Assembly (NCBI RefSeq): GCF_027244095.1
Contig: NC_069661.1
Coordinates: forward strand, 7,016,001-7,080,000
Direction: 5' to 3'
Length of the DNA: 64,000 nucleotides
Source: Hemicordylus capensis
Taxonomy: Eukaryota > Chordata > Lepidosauria > Squamata > Cordylidae
Part shown: positions 1 to 10,329 of the stretch, piece after piece
How positions within the stretch are numbered: position 1 is the first letter of the stretch
Layout of the letters: every line of letters begins with the position of its first letter
Made by a program: the position numbers and the translations under genes
Notes under the pieces: generated by a model
Seen by the model: the letters and a program-made list of their open reading frames with translations, nothing else
Database searches by the model: none
What the model was told of the DNA's origin: nothing

Positions 1-380
1 TGAGAATGATGGGAACTGTAGTCTACAACATCAGGGACCCCTGCTCCAGAGAACACTGGCTGGTCCCCTTCACCTGGCAGGTATGTAGGCAGCAGCAGAG
101 TGCTGAGGAGAAGAGGAAGGATACGCCAGCTGTCTGTCATCATTACACACCTGAGCACCTTGCCCAAGGATGGCAAATTGGAGACTGGCTGGTCAGTAGT
201 TGTCCAAATGGTCAGAGTCGAGGGAGGGCTTCTTCTGTAGATGGTGAACCACGGCCAATTTCAGGCCTGATGGAACTGTTGTCTCCACCCCCAAAACACC
301 CCTCCTCACTTCTCCATCCCACTCACCCACTCAGCTGTGGGTTGCCTTCACAAGTCAGGACAGGCGGAGCCAAGCATGCC
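1..380. other. Unassigned stretch with a MITE end
   Basis: The first 40 bases resemble the right half of the common palindromic hAT-type MITE of this genome, cut by the window edge. The rest shows no recognisable gene or repeat; open frames lack codon character or homology. Confidence 0.4.
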
Positions 381-439
381 GTCTTTAAAGTCTTTTAAAG
401 TCATTAAAGACACGTTGATTCACCGAAGCTTTTAAACTA

Positions 440-545
440 GACTTCCGGTTTGAAGGTTTTGAAGTTTTGATTTCTGTTTTGTTTATTTTGCTGTAAACCA
501 CCCAGAGATGGAAGTTTGGGGTGGTGTATAAATAAAATGGCACAC
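440..545 (+). repeat. L2-like LINE 3' tail
   Basis: Carries the recurrent tail found in many L2-like copies of this window: a T-rich run, then aaaccacccagagatgg, then a gtgtataaataaa ending. Confidence 0.6.
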
Positions 546-821
546 TCCCCAGCATCCTGTCCACATCCTCATACACAGACCAGATGGGGAGAGAGGGGGA
601 GAGAAAGAGGGGGTGGAGAGGGGAAGAGAGGGGGAATCACGTTTTGGCATCTGGGTACCAGAAATCCATGATCTCCATTTTCTTGGGGAGAAGGCAGACC
701 TAAAACCCTCAGCATATTCTACAGCAGACTCATCCCTCCATCCTTTCTCAGCCACCCATATAATGGTCACCTCCAACTCTCTTGTCCACTCTACACTGCT
801 GCTCACTCTTCACAAGCAATG

Positions 822-822
<1 letters not shown>

Positions 823-899
<77 letters not shown>
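823..899. repeat. (CT)n followed by (TA)n microsatellite
   Basis: About 60 bp of CT dinucleotides run directly into about 16 bp of TA dinucleotides, roughly 160 bp upstream of the diverged peptide gene's TATA box. Long open frames here are artefacts of the repeat. Confidence 0.95.
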
Positions 900-1010
900 G
901 CAACAAGCAAGAGCCTGTGAAGAAGTGAGCCAGCTGCTCTGCTAAGTCGCCACAAGTATTGCATTTCCTTTAGGCTTCGCTTCAGAGGAATTAAAACTTC
1001 CTGCCAGGTT

Positions 1011-1065
1011 GGCAGTGGTGCTAGAGGCATTACATCACCTGGAAGAAGAGCAGAGATGTATAAGT
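1011..1065 (+). promoter_or_regulatory. Core promoter of the diverged vasotocin-like gene
   Basis: A TATAAGT box lies at 1059-1065, about 95-100 bp before the ATG at 1158. Just upstream, a GGCAGTGGTG block (1011-1020) and a GCATTACAT block (1027-1035) match the same blocks upstream of the palindrome copies (near 35349-35377). This supports common ancestry of promoter and exon. Confidence 0.55.
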
Positions 1066-1157
1066 GGACCGGTTGCCCACAAAGGAATCAGCGCAGGCTG
1101 CAGGAGCCATTACAGCCAGGTTGCAAGTGTGTTTGTGAGACTTTCCAACCGTGCACA

Positions 1158-1667
1158 ATGCATGTGATATTTCTTGCAGTTAGCTTGCTGTGTTTTCTCA
1201 CCTTGACTATCAGTCAAGAAGAGGCTGGGGAAGAAAACGAAGAAAATCCCTGCATGCAGATCTTCCGTACCTGCCGTGAGAAGCGAGCAGAGCGTCGTCA
1301 AGTAGGTACAACGTGTGTCAAACATGAAACCAACGTGTAGATGTCTGTCTGTCTGTCTGTCTGTCCAAGTATGTTTAAGAAAACTCCTCCGAGAATAGTG
1401 ATGATAAATATTCTCTAGATCAATGGTGACCAACCTGAGGTTCTCCAGCTGTTGTTGGAGGACAATTTCCATAATTCCCAGCCACAATACAGCTAGGGAT
1501 TATGGTGGACCAACAACAACTGGCCACCCTAGATGAATAAATATTCTCTGAATATGCTATATTCCACATCTGACATAAAAGATTATGCAGTAGCATTCAG
1601 ACACTTAGTAGCTGGGCAGAGAGGTACCTTTTCAAGGGATGGCTCTCACTCTTCTATTTATCAGAAG

Positions 1668-1715
<48 letters not shown>

Positions 1716-1825
1716 GTACTTTTCTTGTTTCTGTGCAGATCCTGTGCATTTTTCTTGTTTCTGTGCAGGTCCATGCTTTTGAAACATTGCTAACTAAACT
1801 GCTGGCTGATCAACGCAGGCGCTAA
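1158..1825 (+). CDS. Diverged vasotocin-like prepropeptide gene, two coding exons 1158-1301 and 1769-1825
   Basis: Exon 1 encodes 48 residues: a hydrophobic signal peptide (about residues 1-19), an acidic spacer rich in Glu, then CMQIFRTC, RE, a dibasic KR and five more residues before a donor (CAA then gtaggt). Exon 2 follows a strong pyrimidine-rich acceptor, encodes VHAFETLLTKLLADQRRR and a stop, and ends four bases later at a near-perfect donor (ACAG then gtaagag) at 1829/1830. The predicted precursor is 66 residues. Promoter blocks, the TATA-ATG spacing of about 100 bp, the phase-0 donor five codons after KR and the 12-residue distance from first Cys to KR match the two vasotocin-like genes at 27-28 kb and 35-37 kb, so I infer a diverged paralog. 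The second Cys has moved from ring position 6 to 8 and the amidation Gly is lost, so it is not a vasotocin. It could be a new peptide or a decaying copy. No downstream untranslated exon was identified. Confidence 0.55.
1343..1365. repeat. (TGTC)n microsatellite
   Basis: Five to six tandem TGTC units, about 40 bp after the donor of the diverged peptide gene. Confidence 0.9.
1421..1532. mobile_element. Palindromic hAT-type MITE in intron 1 of the diverged peptide gene
   Basis: The two halves are reverse complements around a short centre, with the ggttctccagctgttgttgga motif family typical of foldback MITEs across this window. Near-identical flanks (a gataaatattctct motif on both sides) suggest duplicated target sequence. 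Confidence 0.6.
1671..1714. repeat. (GT)n microsatellite
   Basis: About 22 GT units, ending 55 bp upstream of the candidate exon 2 acceptor of the diverged peptide gene. Confidence 0.95.
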
Positions 1826-1829
1826 ACAG

Positions 1830-2784
1830 GTAAGAGAGATGAAAAACAAAGAAAGGCAAGGGGAATAAAGAAAAGGAGAAGGGATAGGGGGTGAGGGACA
1901 GAAGGAGAGGGATGGGATTTACTTATGATCAACCAAGCATCAAATGTGCTGCTGGGACCACAATTTCATCCCTTTACTGGGAGGTAGGTGCAGAAAATAA
2001 GCACTATAGTGTAAATGTGGTTTATTTTTACTTATTTATTTTTTTAAAATAAATGCTTCTTGGGGAGAACCCAATGAAGAACAGAGCAGGAGAAGGTGTT
2101 GCCACCTGAGCAAGAGGGTACAGAGGCTGCTATGTTCAGCTGTCCTCACCTGACGCTTCAGCCATAGGCTAGAATGGGAAATCTCTAAAATGTTTGTGGC
2201 CAGATCATTTCTTTTCAGAATGGGATAAAAACTGGTTGCATGATAGACCCCTGCAAGGCCATTAAACTATGGGATTTTCGGCCAGATACCTCCAAGGGTT
2301 TTGAGGAATTCACACTTTAAAGAATTGAGGCTTCAGGTTTGGCCATTTAAGCCTTCCCAAGCTGATCTCTGTGATCTCGGAGGAGTGAGTGTAAACAATG
2401 CAGTGAACAAACATTCCTTTCAAGTGGCTAAGACTGTCTCCTATATCTTTGCAGTGCTGAATCAAGAGCAGCAGCAACAACCATTTGGAGGGATACAACC
2501 TGGGGATGTATCCCTGGGTGAGAGAGAGAGAGAGAGAGAGAGATCTGAGTAGGAGGTGGGGGAGAAAGCTTATTTCCCTAAAGGCTAAATAAGAATGCTA
2601 TTGTGCAAAAAAAGCAATGACTTTTATAAACCTGGCCCGGGGGGGGGGCGGGGAGATTGTTATAACAATCAGCTGACCTTTGGGTTGGTAGAGAGGGATG
2701 AGCCACACAAGTTAGAAGCTGGAAATGTGCTCAAGTATGGATGTTATGGAGCATGTCGTGGGGCATACATACCGTGCACCCCCA
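1830..2784. other. Unassigned stretch, possible 3' intron of the diverged peptide gene
   Basis: Nothing coding recognised. It holds a short (GA)n run at about 2520-2543 and a G-rich run near 2640. Any untranslated last exon of the peptide gene would be expected here, but no convincing acceptor plus polyadenylation site was found. Confidence 0.4.
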
Positions 2785-2876
2785 CATAAGAACAGCCCTG
2801 CTGGATCAGGCCCAAGGCCCATCTAGTCCAGCATTCTGTTTCACACAGTGGACCACCAGACCCACACAAGTCACTA
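2785..2876 (-). repeat. CR1 LINE 3' end fragment
   Basis: Matches the conserved CR1 3' end of this genome (cataagaacagccctgctgg, then the catctagtccagcattctg stretch). The same block recurs at 18.7, 26.8, 29.1, 30.9, 34.6, 36.9 and 55.7 kb. Confidence 0.75.
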
Positions 2877-4695
2877 GTTATGCAGTAACCATTCCTCTAC
2901 AGGTTGCACAATGGACATCCACACTTTTATCTTTTCATTTAAAGTTTTGTACTGTAGATTCAAGTTAGAGGAAAAAGTAGTAGTGAAAAAAATAGTCTTT
3001 TTCACAGATGAGATGACTAATTCTGCATACACACACACACAAATCACAATGGAATGTACATCATCTGAACCCCCAGCAACATCACCAGTAGGAATTAGTG
3101 AAGATGTAAATAATGTAAATGTAAATAAGAAGATGCAATATATCACCAGGGAATCCAAGAGTTGCACCGATGTGCAGATAGGCTATTGGGAACAGAACTG
3201 CATCCACATATATTTAGATAATCTACCCAGTCTGCTTTGGAATGAGAATTTCTCAACATTGCATTTTATCGTATGAAAAGCGACAGGTTTCAAATAAATG
3301 TTTATTTGCTGAGAAGTTAGAACACATTAGAGGTAATATCATTTAGAAGATCTGGAGCCGTGCCTTCTTGGTTTTGATGATTTTAATAGCATCCTTGGTT
3401 ATTTTTATAGATGCTGCAAGGACACCAGCCTGTGAGTCATTCAATTTGAGAAACTTTAGTCAAAGGCTGCACAACTTTGGCCCTCCTGCAGATGTTGGAC
3501 TCCAACTCCCATCAACCCTGACTGCTTTAAACCTTGTTTTTAAAAACCCACTGTGCTTTAAACCCTGCTTTAGTGTATCTAGATGTCAGCCTGGCTTGGG
3601 TTCACTATGTTGTCTAAGCTTCATGTAAGGATATAAATAATAAGGGGGTGCAAAACATTCTACAAGTTGTGTCCTTATATGTTGCGGTATTGGGTGCATG
3701 TGTCCCTTCTCATCTTTTTTATTAATTATGCATGTATTATTATTTAAAATATGCACACACTGAATTTCACCCCCCCACCCCCCAAAAAGTCCTCAAAGCA
3801 GTTTGTAGAGCGAAAGGTATGACAAAATGTTTCCCTGTCATAAATGGGCTGGCCATTTTAAAAATAAAAAATAAAAAAGCAGTTTAGGTAAAAACTAATC
3901 TTCCAACTTTCGATGTGGCCACCAGCTTGGATCAGGGTGCATGATGTCATCACAAACCACGCTGTTGAGGTGTCCCTATGTGACACAACATCTGTATCAA
4001 ACTTGGTGCAAATTGGTGCAGGCATTATGAAGTTGTTAGTCGGCAAACACACGTACAGATGGACACACACACGGACAGCAAAGTGATTGTCACTTGATCA
4101 GATCTTGTGTAGTATTCACAGAGAATAACTCCAGGCAGACACAAACTTCTTAGCAAAGCATTTTCATTGAGCAACAAACAGACTAAGTAAAGATAGCAGG
4201 CCCAACAGCATGGCAGATTCGTGCAATTCATGCTCCAGTAGAGTGAAACCTAGGGGCAGATTCACTTCCCAATTCAATCATATCTAACAATGATCGCCCC
4301 ACCATCTCGAGAGTTTCTCTACCATACAAAAGAAATAGAAAGAGAGTTATGAACCATCAGAAGGGTGTCCAGTTACAAGTACAGTCTCTCAGGTGGTTTT
4401 CATGTCTCTGCTCAGAATACTGCCCCCCTCCACCCACCCTGCACCCAAACCTGCGAGAACCCGCAAGTTCAATGCAGCTGTTCGGCTGCAACAGTGTGTT
4501 CTGCACGATCCATTTCTGGTCATGCAGTTCCACGGATGAGGAAAATGTTAAAGATTCTGAACACATCAGTTTGGCAGCCTGTGTTGGTACCGCCCGAGTC
4601 CTGTAGCTGATCAACATGGTGGCGCCAAATTACACCCGGAGAGACTTTAACAGTCATACCTTTACCTTTATATGCTAACCCTTGCTCAATGAGCA
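2877..4695. other. Unassigned stretch with MITE fragment and old repeat debris
   Basis: A half MITE is visible at about 3462-3535. A 121-codon open frame at 2911-3276 has no recognisable domain. The segment at 4080-4640 has the look of decayed LTR or leader sequence next to the gypsy fossil, but I cannot support boundaries. Confidence 0.3.
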
Positions 4696-4699
4696 AAGA

Positions 4700-4935
4700 A
4701 GCACCTTTTAAAGTGGTGGTTCTCTTATATTTATCAGGGGGAGAGCAACTGGCCCTATCCAACCCCAGCACAGCATCCCACCAGTGGCTGTTTCTGGTGT
4801 CAACCTTATGCTTCTTTTTAGGTTGTGAGCTCTTTGGGTACAGGGGACCATTTTATTGATGTATTGTTTATTTTTCTATGTAAACCACTTTGAGAACTTT
4901 GGTTGAAGAGCGGTATATAAATATTTGTAGTTGTA
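4700..4935 (+). repeat. MIR/L2-type SINE-like element with (GTA)n tail
   Basis: Shares the unit seen complete at 26187-26453: gggggagagcaactggccct, then the caccagtggctgtttctgg block, a gattgtgagccctttgggga-type block (here gttgtgagctctttgggtac), then a gcggtatataaatattt ending. Confidence 0.6.
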
Positions 4936-5164
4936 GTTGTAGTAGTAGTATATGGCAAGGGGCTTGCTTAGCTATGAATAACAGCTGGACACTCATCAGC
5001 CATTGCTTTCAGGGCCCACACAAATTTTTCCACCAGGCTATTGGTGGCTGGAGGATAGATATAGTGCCGAGGTGATGTGCCAAATACCACTATGATGCAT
5101 GAAACATTTAAACCCTTCTAAAACTAACTGTGGCCCATTGTTACTGACTACTAGTTCTGGAAGT

Positions 5165-5385
5165 CCTGCCTGTGCAACATTTACATTTATATACTGACCC
5201 ATCCAAATGGCTCTGGGAGGTGCACAACAATAAAAATAAAACCCACAAATCAATCCTTTAAAAAACAATAATTACAGAACAATTTAAAACCGGCTTAAAA
5301 ACAATCATTACAGAATAAATTAAAAACAGCACAAAACCATTAAAACCATTAAAACAGTTTAAAAACCCTGGAAGGCCAGGCCTCT
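5165..5385 (-). repeat. L2-like LINE 3' end nested in the gypsy fossil
   Basis: The atccaaatggctctgggagg block and poly-A-rich minus-strand tail match the 3' end of the L2-like LINEs at 33.1 kb. It interrupts the integrase region. Confidence 0.7.
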
Positions 5386-5693
5386 AGCCCTCTGACTCAC
5401 TAATCTGTCCCCCTCTGTCATTGAGACATGAGACAGTCCTTCACTTCCAACACTAAGAAAAGAGCCCAGCACTGCATCTGAGCTGCAGCAGTCAAAGAAA
5501 TGCTTCTCTGAGGAATCAGCATTGAAACTAGAGGCTGGTGATCAGTGAAGAGAGTGGATTTCCTGCCACAGAGATCCTGGTTGAATTTCTTCACACCTCC
5601 TAAGAGACTTAGGGCTTGCTTCTCTGTTCTTCATAATTACATTCTATCGCTGACAAAAATCTGGAGGCAAAGATCTGGAGGCAAAGGAGCCAG

Positions 5694-5905
5694 TGTGGTG
5701 TAGTGGTTAGAGTGCTGGACTAGGATCGGGGAGACCCGAGTTCGAATCCCCATTCAGCCATGAAACTAGCTGGGTGACTCTGGGCCAGTCACTTCTCTCT
5801 CAGCCTAACCTACTTCACAGGGTTGTTGTGAGGAGAAACTCAAGTATGTAGTACACTGCTCTGGGCTCCTTGGAGGAAGAGCGGGATATTAAATGAATGA
5901 ATGAA
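5694..5905 (+). mobile_element. Sauria SINE
   Basis: tRNA-derived SINE with the squamate-specific consensus: A-box region around gtggtgtagtggttagagtg, B-box gagttcgaatccc, the ctgggccagtcacttctctc body and gagcgggatat tail, ending in (GAAT)n. It lies inside the gypsy fossil. Confidence 0.92.
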
Positions 5906-6654
5906 TGAATGAATGCTCTTGGCCTTTCTTGCTAGTCAGGCATCATGTGATAATATGAGTGCCCCTATTCCATGTGGTGAAGCATCACACACCAATTTGA
6001 TGGGCAAAGATGGATCAAAATGTGTCAGAACATTGTCAGGTGTGGCCAACTTCTTTGTGTGTAAGAGGGCTGCTTCACAATACTGTGACCAGACTCACTT
6101 TTTACCTTTCTGCAATAAACAGTTCAGTGGATAAAATCCACGCTAAGTTTGGCACAAATTGGCTGTAATGATTAAAAAACTCCAGGAACAATCTAAGTTA
6201 CAACATGTTTTGAGGTGTGGGGCATCCAAGACAACTTGGATTTTCTCTGGAATCTTATGTAAGCCTTGTGCATTTAGCATGTGACCACAGTATGTAACTG
6301 ACTCCTTTAAAAATTCACACTTTGTGCAGCTGGCTCGTAATCATACTTTTCTAAATGTTTCAGTACCATTTGCAGGATTTTCAGATGTTCTTCTTCAGTT
6401 TCACATGGTCACATTCATATTTTCCAGATAGCACTGTGTTCTTGGAATACCTTGCAAGACTTGGTCCATTGCTCTTCGCCAAATAGCAAGGCCAAACATG
6501 CCGATTATACTGGTATAGTCCATTCAGAGTATTGATGGTGAGGTATGCCTTGGAATCCTCCTTTACTTCCATCTGCAAGTAGGCCTGCGATCTTATGAGG
6601 GCGATCTTATAAGGGTACTTTCCATGGGGAAAGTAGGCAAAACACACATGAGAG

Positions 6655-6885
6655 CCAGCATGGTGTAGTGGTTAGAGTGCTGGACTAGGACCGGGGAGAT
6701 CCGAGTTCAAATTCCCATTCAGCCATGATACTTGCTGGGTGACTCTGGGCCAGTCACGTCTCTCTCAGCCTAACCTACTTCTCAGGGTTGTTGTGAGGAG
6801 AAACTCAAGTATGTAGTACACTGCTCTGGGCTCCTTGGAGGAAGAGCGGGATATAAAATGTAAATAATTAACAACAACAACAACA
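6655..6885 (+). mobile_element. Sauria SINE
   Basis: Same family as the copy at 5694, with the tRNA-like head, B-box gagttcaaattcc, and an (AAC)n tail. Confidence 0.92.
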
Positions 6886-6894
6886 ACATGCAAC

Positions 6895-6995
6895 ACATGC
6901 ACAGGAGACATCAGGAACAGCTACTGAAGGGATACCACGCTATTCTGAATAGGGACAGTTGCTCTCCCTCTGATAAATATAAGTTGGACCACTGC
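6895..6995 (-). repeat. MIR/L2-type SINE-like fragment
   Basis: Reverse-complement match to the agcagggggagagcaactgg block family; the aacagctactgaagggatac and ttgctctccctctgataaat stretches are shared with copies at 7.4 and 15.8 kb. Confidence 0.5.
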
Positions 6996-7370
6996 AGTGG
7001 TGGAGGCACAGACAGGGCAAAGAGCATATTGGGTGGCCAAGCTGTTAGATTTCTGAAACAGAAATGGAAGGCAGGTGGGGGGGCATTCATTTTCGGTGGG
7101 AGCATGTCCCCTCGCTCCCCGGAGCAGTCCTTGGACCACTGCCAACAATCCAAGCTACCGTCAGAGCACTTTTCTCCTCCTATTTCCCTATTTCTTCTCC
7201 CAGGATTCCTGCAAGAAGAGAGATGTTGCCACTGCTGCTTCCTCACTTTCAATGCAGGAGATAAACCATGGTTAATCATTCCCACAAGGGAGTCACTGAT
7301 TGGCTGCTCAGTTCCACTTTAACTCTGCTGCTGGCTGTCCCAAGGGGCTCCCACTCCAAACAGGAACACG
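6996..7370. other. Unassigned stretch
   Basis: A 144-codon plus-strand frame overlaps a 124-codon minus-strand frame. Neither has a recognisable domain. I see no gene here. Confidence 0.3.
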
Positions 7371-7450
7371 TGGATACACCAGCCACAGCCACTGAAGGGA
7401 TGCTATGCTGGGCTGAATAGGGTCAGTTGCTCTCCTCCTGCTAAATGTCA
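7371..7450 (-). repeat. MIR/L2-type SINE-like fragment
   Basis: Same family as the 6895 fragment: agccacagccactgaaggga followed by a ttgctctcctcctgctaaat block, on the minus strand. Confidence 0.5.
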
Positions 7451-7469
7451 GAGAGCCATCACTTCCAAA

Positions 7470-8070
7470 GACGCTTCCTTGCACAGTTTATTGTTTGCAC
7501 AACCCAAAACGTGCATCTCTGGGGGGTTTACAATTAAAATTATTTAAAACCCAACATTAAAAGTAACATAGGAACATAGGAAGCTGCCATATACTGAGTC
7601 AGACCATTGGTCTATCTAGCTCAGTATTGTCTTCACAGACTGGCAGCAGCTTCTTCAAGGTTTCAGGCAGGAATCTCTCTCAGCCCTATCTTGGAGATGC
7701 TGCCAGGGAGGGAACTTGAAACCTTCTGCTCTTCCCAGAGCGGCTCCTTCCCCTGAGGGGAATGTCTTATAGTGCTCACACTTCTAGTCTCCCATTCATA
7801 ATGCAACCAGGGTGGACCCTGCTTAGCTAAGGGGACAAGTCATGCTTGTTACCACAAGACCAGCTCTCCTTATTTAAACTATAAATCTAATTAAAAGCCT
7901 AGGTGAATAAATATGTCTTCAGTGCCTTTTTAAAAGTTGCCAGAGATGGGGAGGCTCTTATTTCAACTGGGAGTGCATTTCAAAACCCAGGGGCAGCAAC
8001 AGAGAAGGCCCATCCCCGGGTAGCCACCGAACAAGCCGTGGGGCAGTTAGCAGGGATAGGTAGTCCAATA
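7470..8070 (-). mobile_element. L2-like LINE 3' end, split by a SINE
   Basis: The tail (7470-7565) and ORF2 C-terminal remnant (7870-8070) are the reverse complement of the L2-like 3' end (motifs cagagatggggaggctctta and agagaaggcccatccccggg). A composite SINE at 7566-7868 separates them. Confidence 0.75.
7566..7868 (-). mobile_element. 5S rRNA/tRNA composite SINE
   Basis: On the minus strand the order is a 5S-rRNA-like 3' half (ctaagcagggtccaccctgg then gaatgggagac), a tRNA-like part, and a body ending tatggcagcttcctatgttc. Related copies are at 50.2, 56.3 and 61.7 kb. It is nested inside an L2-like LINE. Confidence 0.7.
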
Positions 8071-8695
8071 AAAACTGGTAAGTATGTCTTCTGCCCACCA
8101 TGGTCCTACCCACAGCACTACACAAACTGTGTAGGAGTGCAGGTATAATCATACTCCAAATGCTGATAGATTAAAATACCAAATTTGGCCCAAATTTGTC
8201 AAATATGGGGCAATAAGGAACCATCCCAATTTTGTGGATGGATCAGCCACACCACAAACATTTCTCTACTTTGTCACAGATACAAATCTGATACTGACTG
8301 TTCTAAGGCCAGTCAAGCATGGATATTAACAGTGTGCAACATACAAGATAGGTACACACATTCCCAATGACAGATGCACATTTTATATACCCGGATGACT
8401 TGTAGTATGCCCATTAAATATTACCATGCCTCTATTAAATAACAGGTGCAATTGGTGAGTATGAGTTAGTTCAAGTTACCAGAGCAGAGAATCTCCTTCG
8501 AGGCAGAGATTTTATCAGAGCATGACCAGGAAGGAAGGAAAGTGTTTTGGGTGTCTAGTCAACAGAACTGAAAGCTGACCACATTTGTATAGGATCTCAT
8601 ATTATATTTCAGGTCTAGGGGTGACCCATTGTAACACCTGAGGTTGCCTTGCCCGACAACCCTGGTGTGGCCCAGCCCCCTTTCAGAACTGAAAG
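8071..8695. other. Unassigned stretch sharing a dispersed repeat with 11.1 kb
   Basis: Parts of 8150-8480 resemble 11060-11300 (shared agatacaaatctgat-like and attaaataacaggtgcaattggtg-like stretches), so an unnamed dispersed repeat is likely. No gene seen. Confidence 0.4.
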
Positions 8696-8698
8696 CTC

Positions 8699-8700
8699 GC

Positions 8701-8746
<46 letters not shown>

Positions 8747-8765
8747 CATCTACCTACCTACCTAT
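8699..8765. repeat. (TCTA)n microsatellite
   Basis: About 12 TCTA units passing into CCTA units. Confidence 0.95.
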
Positions 8766-8859
8766 CATATTTCTAGACTGTCAGACAGGTGCATCCCTGG
8801 GTAGTGGACATAAGTTAAAATACAACAAATACAAGAACAGGATAAAGTGATTAAAATGA

Positions 8860-9470
8860 TTATAATAGAAAACCAATTAAAATTAATTAAAAGCCTGAGA
8901 AAACAGGTGCATCTTAAGGGTCTTTTAAAAAAAAGTCAGGGATGGAGAAACTCTAATTTTAACAGGAAGTACATTCCAGAGCCCTGGGGCAGCCACAGAG
9001 AAGGCCTGGTCTTGAGTAGCCACCAAACGAGCCGGTGGTAATAGTAACCGGCCCTCCCCAGATGATCTTAATAATTCATGACAAAAGAGGCACTTTCTTA
9101 ATAAACTGGACCTAAGCCGTTAAAGGCTTTAAAGGTAATAACCAGCACTTTGTATTTCGCTCTGAAACATATCCGCCTAGAGCCTTTAGAGCCAGATGGT
9201 ATATAAAACAAATAAATAATATCGGCAGCCAGTGCAGTTCTTTTTAAACCAGTATTATGTTGCCCCTTCGTGTTGTCCCAGAGACCAATCTGGCTGCCAT
9301 ATTCTGTACCAACTGTAGTTTCCGGACTACGTACAAAGGCAGCCCCACATAGAGTGCATTACAGTAGTCAAGTAGAGTGCATTACCAGCATATGTACCAC
9401 CATTTGGAAGTGGTCTGGGGTGCAGGGAGGAGACAAGGTGGCCAGCAGCCTCCTCTCCTCATGCTTCTTG
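8860..9470 (-). mobile_element. L2-like LINE 3' fragment
   Basis: The minus strand carries a decayed ORF2 C-terminus (the KLVQNMAARLV and LWNA-type region of the family) and tail; motifs cagggatggagaaactctaa and gtagccaccaaacgagccgg mark it. Confidence 0.7.
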
Positions 9471-9890
9471 TAAGCTTTGCAAGGTGTGGGAGGAGAGGCA
9501 TGCTCTGCAAAACTTGCCAGGGTCAAATCTGAAGAGCTGATCCAATGGCAACAGCAGGGGGCCTTTTGCTGCCTTGATGGTGTTCCAATAACCTGCCGTC
9601 TGAGGCAATTGCCTTGCCTCATGAAAGGGCCATCTCTCTGTCCAAGCCAGAGCAGATCTTTGAAATGTTTGTGTAGCACGGAATGCTGTTCAAGTCATCT
9701 AGATTGTAGAAAGGTCTGGCTATGGCATCATCAGGCCCTGTATTGCAGAGAAATTACTTATCCTCTATAAGTAATCGTACTGGAAGCAACTTTATCTGAG
9801 AAACAAGTGTTGGAAATGGTGACAGAGGTATTGTGTCAACTGGAAGAGCTAAAGTGTATAAATCGGATTGTTAGCCATAGAGAATTTATT
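9471..9890. repeat. Unnamed dispersed repeat region
   Basis: Stretches such as ttgccttgcctcatgaaagg and the preceding cttgccagggtcaaatctga reappear in related form at about 60900-61090. It is probably a non-autonomous DNA element; no coding content recognised. Confidence 0.35.
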
Positions 9891-9900
9891 GTATTTATTT

Positions 9901-9976
9901 TTATTTATTGTTCAATTTATATACTGACTTCCATAAAACTTATCCCAAGGTAGTATATAAATTGAACGATAAATAA
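9901..9976. repeat. 25-bp inverted repeat (foldback)
   Basis: Stem 9901-9925 pairs with 9952-9976 with a single mismatch around a 26-base loop. It looks like two LINE tails joined head to head. Confidence 0.75.
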
Positions 9977-10004
9977 ATAAGTTCTTTGTGGCAAACAATC
10001 CTAT

Positions 10005-10265
10005 CTATCTATATAATTCCCTAAGACATACCCATTGCTAATCCCATGTGTGGCAGCTCTCGCGAGCGTTTGCGAGCTGCCAAGAGGAGGACAGGAAAGC
10101 AGCAGCAGACAGAGAAAATGGCAGCGGTGAGTGGCAGGGGAGAAAGCAGCGGCGGGGGGGGGGAGAAAGTGGTGGCGGCAGGGGGGCTGAGAACGGAGGG
10201 AGAGCCGAGAGGAAGGGAGGAAGGAGGGGGGAGAACTAGAGGTGCAGATGCTCTCTGCCCCGGCC
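10005..10265 (+). repeat. Possible Helitron-like GC-rich element end
   Basis: A tctatctatataattcccta start followed by gacatacccattgctaatcc and the gtgtggcagctctcgcgag stretch is shared, in reverse orientation, with about 32480-32560. The TC plus AT-rich start resembles Helitron 5' ends, but no helicase or 3' CTRR hairpin was identified. Confidence 0.3.
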
Positions 10266-10329
10266 AGTTAGTTTCTTTTACTCTATCAGCATTTAGAATA
10301 TACAAGTACTTCTACACAGTTTGTGTAGT

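Larger units (their letters stand above)
4950..6650 (-). mobile_element. Ty3/gypsy retroelement fossil (pol fragments)
   Basis: Fossil on the minus strand. Recognisable parts in element order are reverse transcriptase (near 6650-6400, YLTINTLNGLYQYNR-like), RNase H (near 5640-5460, LFTDHQPL) and integrase (near 5160-5040, NNGPQ and FKCFMHHSGIWHITSA). No LTRs could be assigned. It is old, heavily broken in many places, and invaded by an L2-like tail (5165-5385) and Sauria SINEs (5694-5905 within it, 6655-6870 at its edge). Confidence 0.8.

Noticed and set aside
613-945. 110-codon frame and its antisense over the CT/TA repeat
   Set aside because: Artefact of dinucleotide repeats.
2911-3276. 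121-codon open frame
   Set aside because: No recognisable domain, contains a CA microsatellite, no promoter or splice context.
5694-5770. tRNA-like sequences as tRNA genes
   Set aside because: They are the heads of Sauria and other tRNA-derived SINEs, with degenerate arms and SINE bodies attached.
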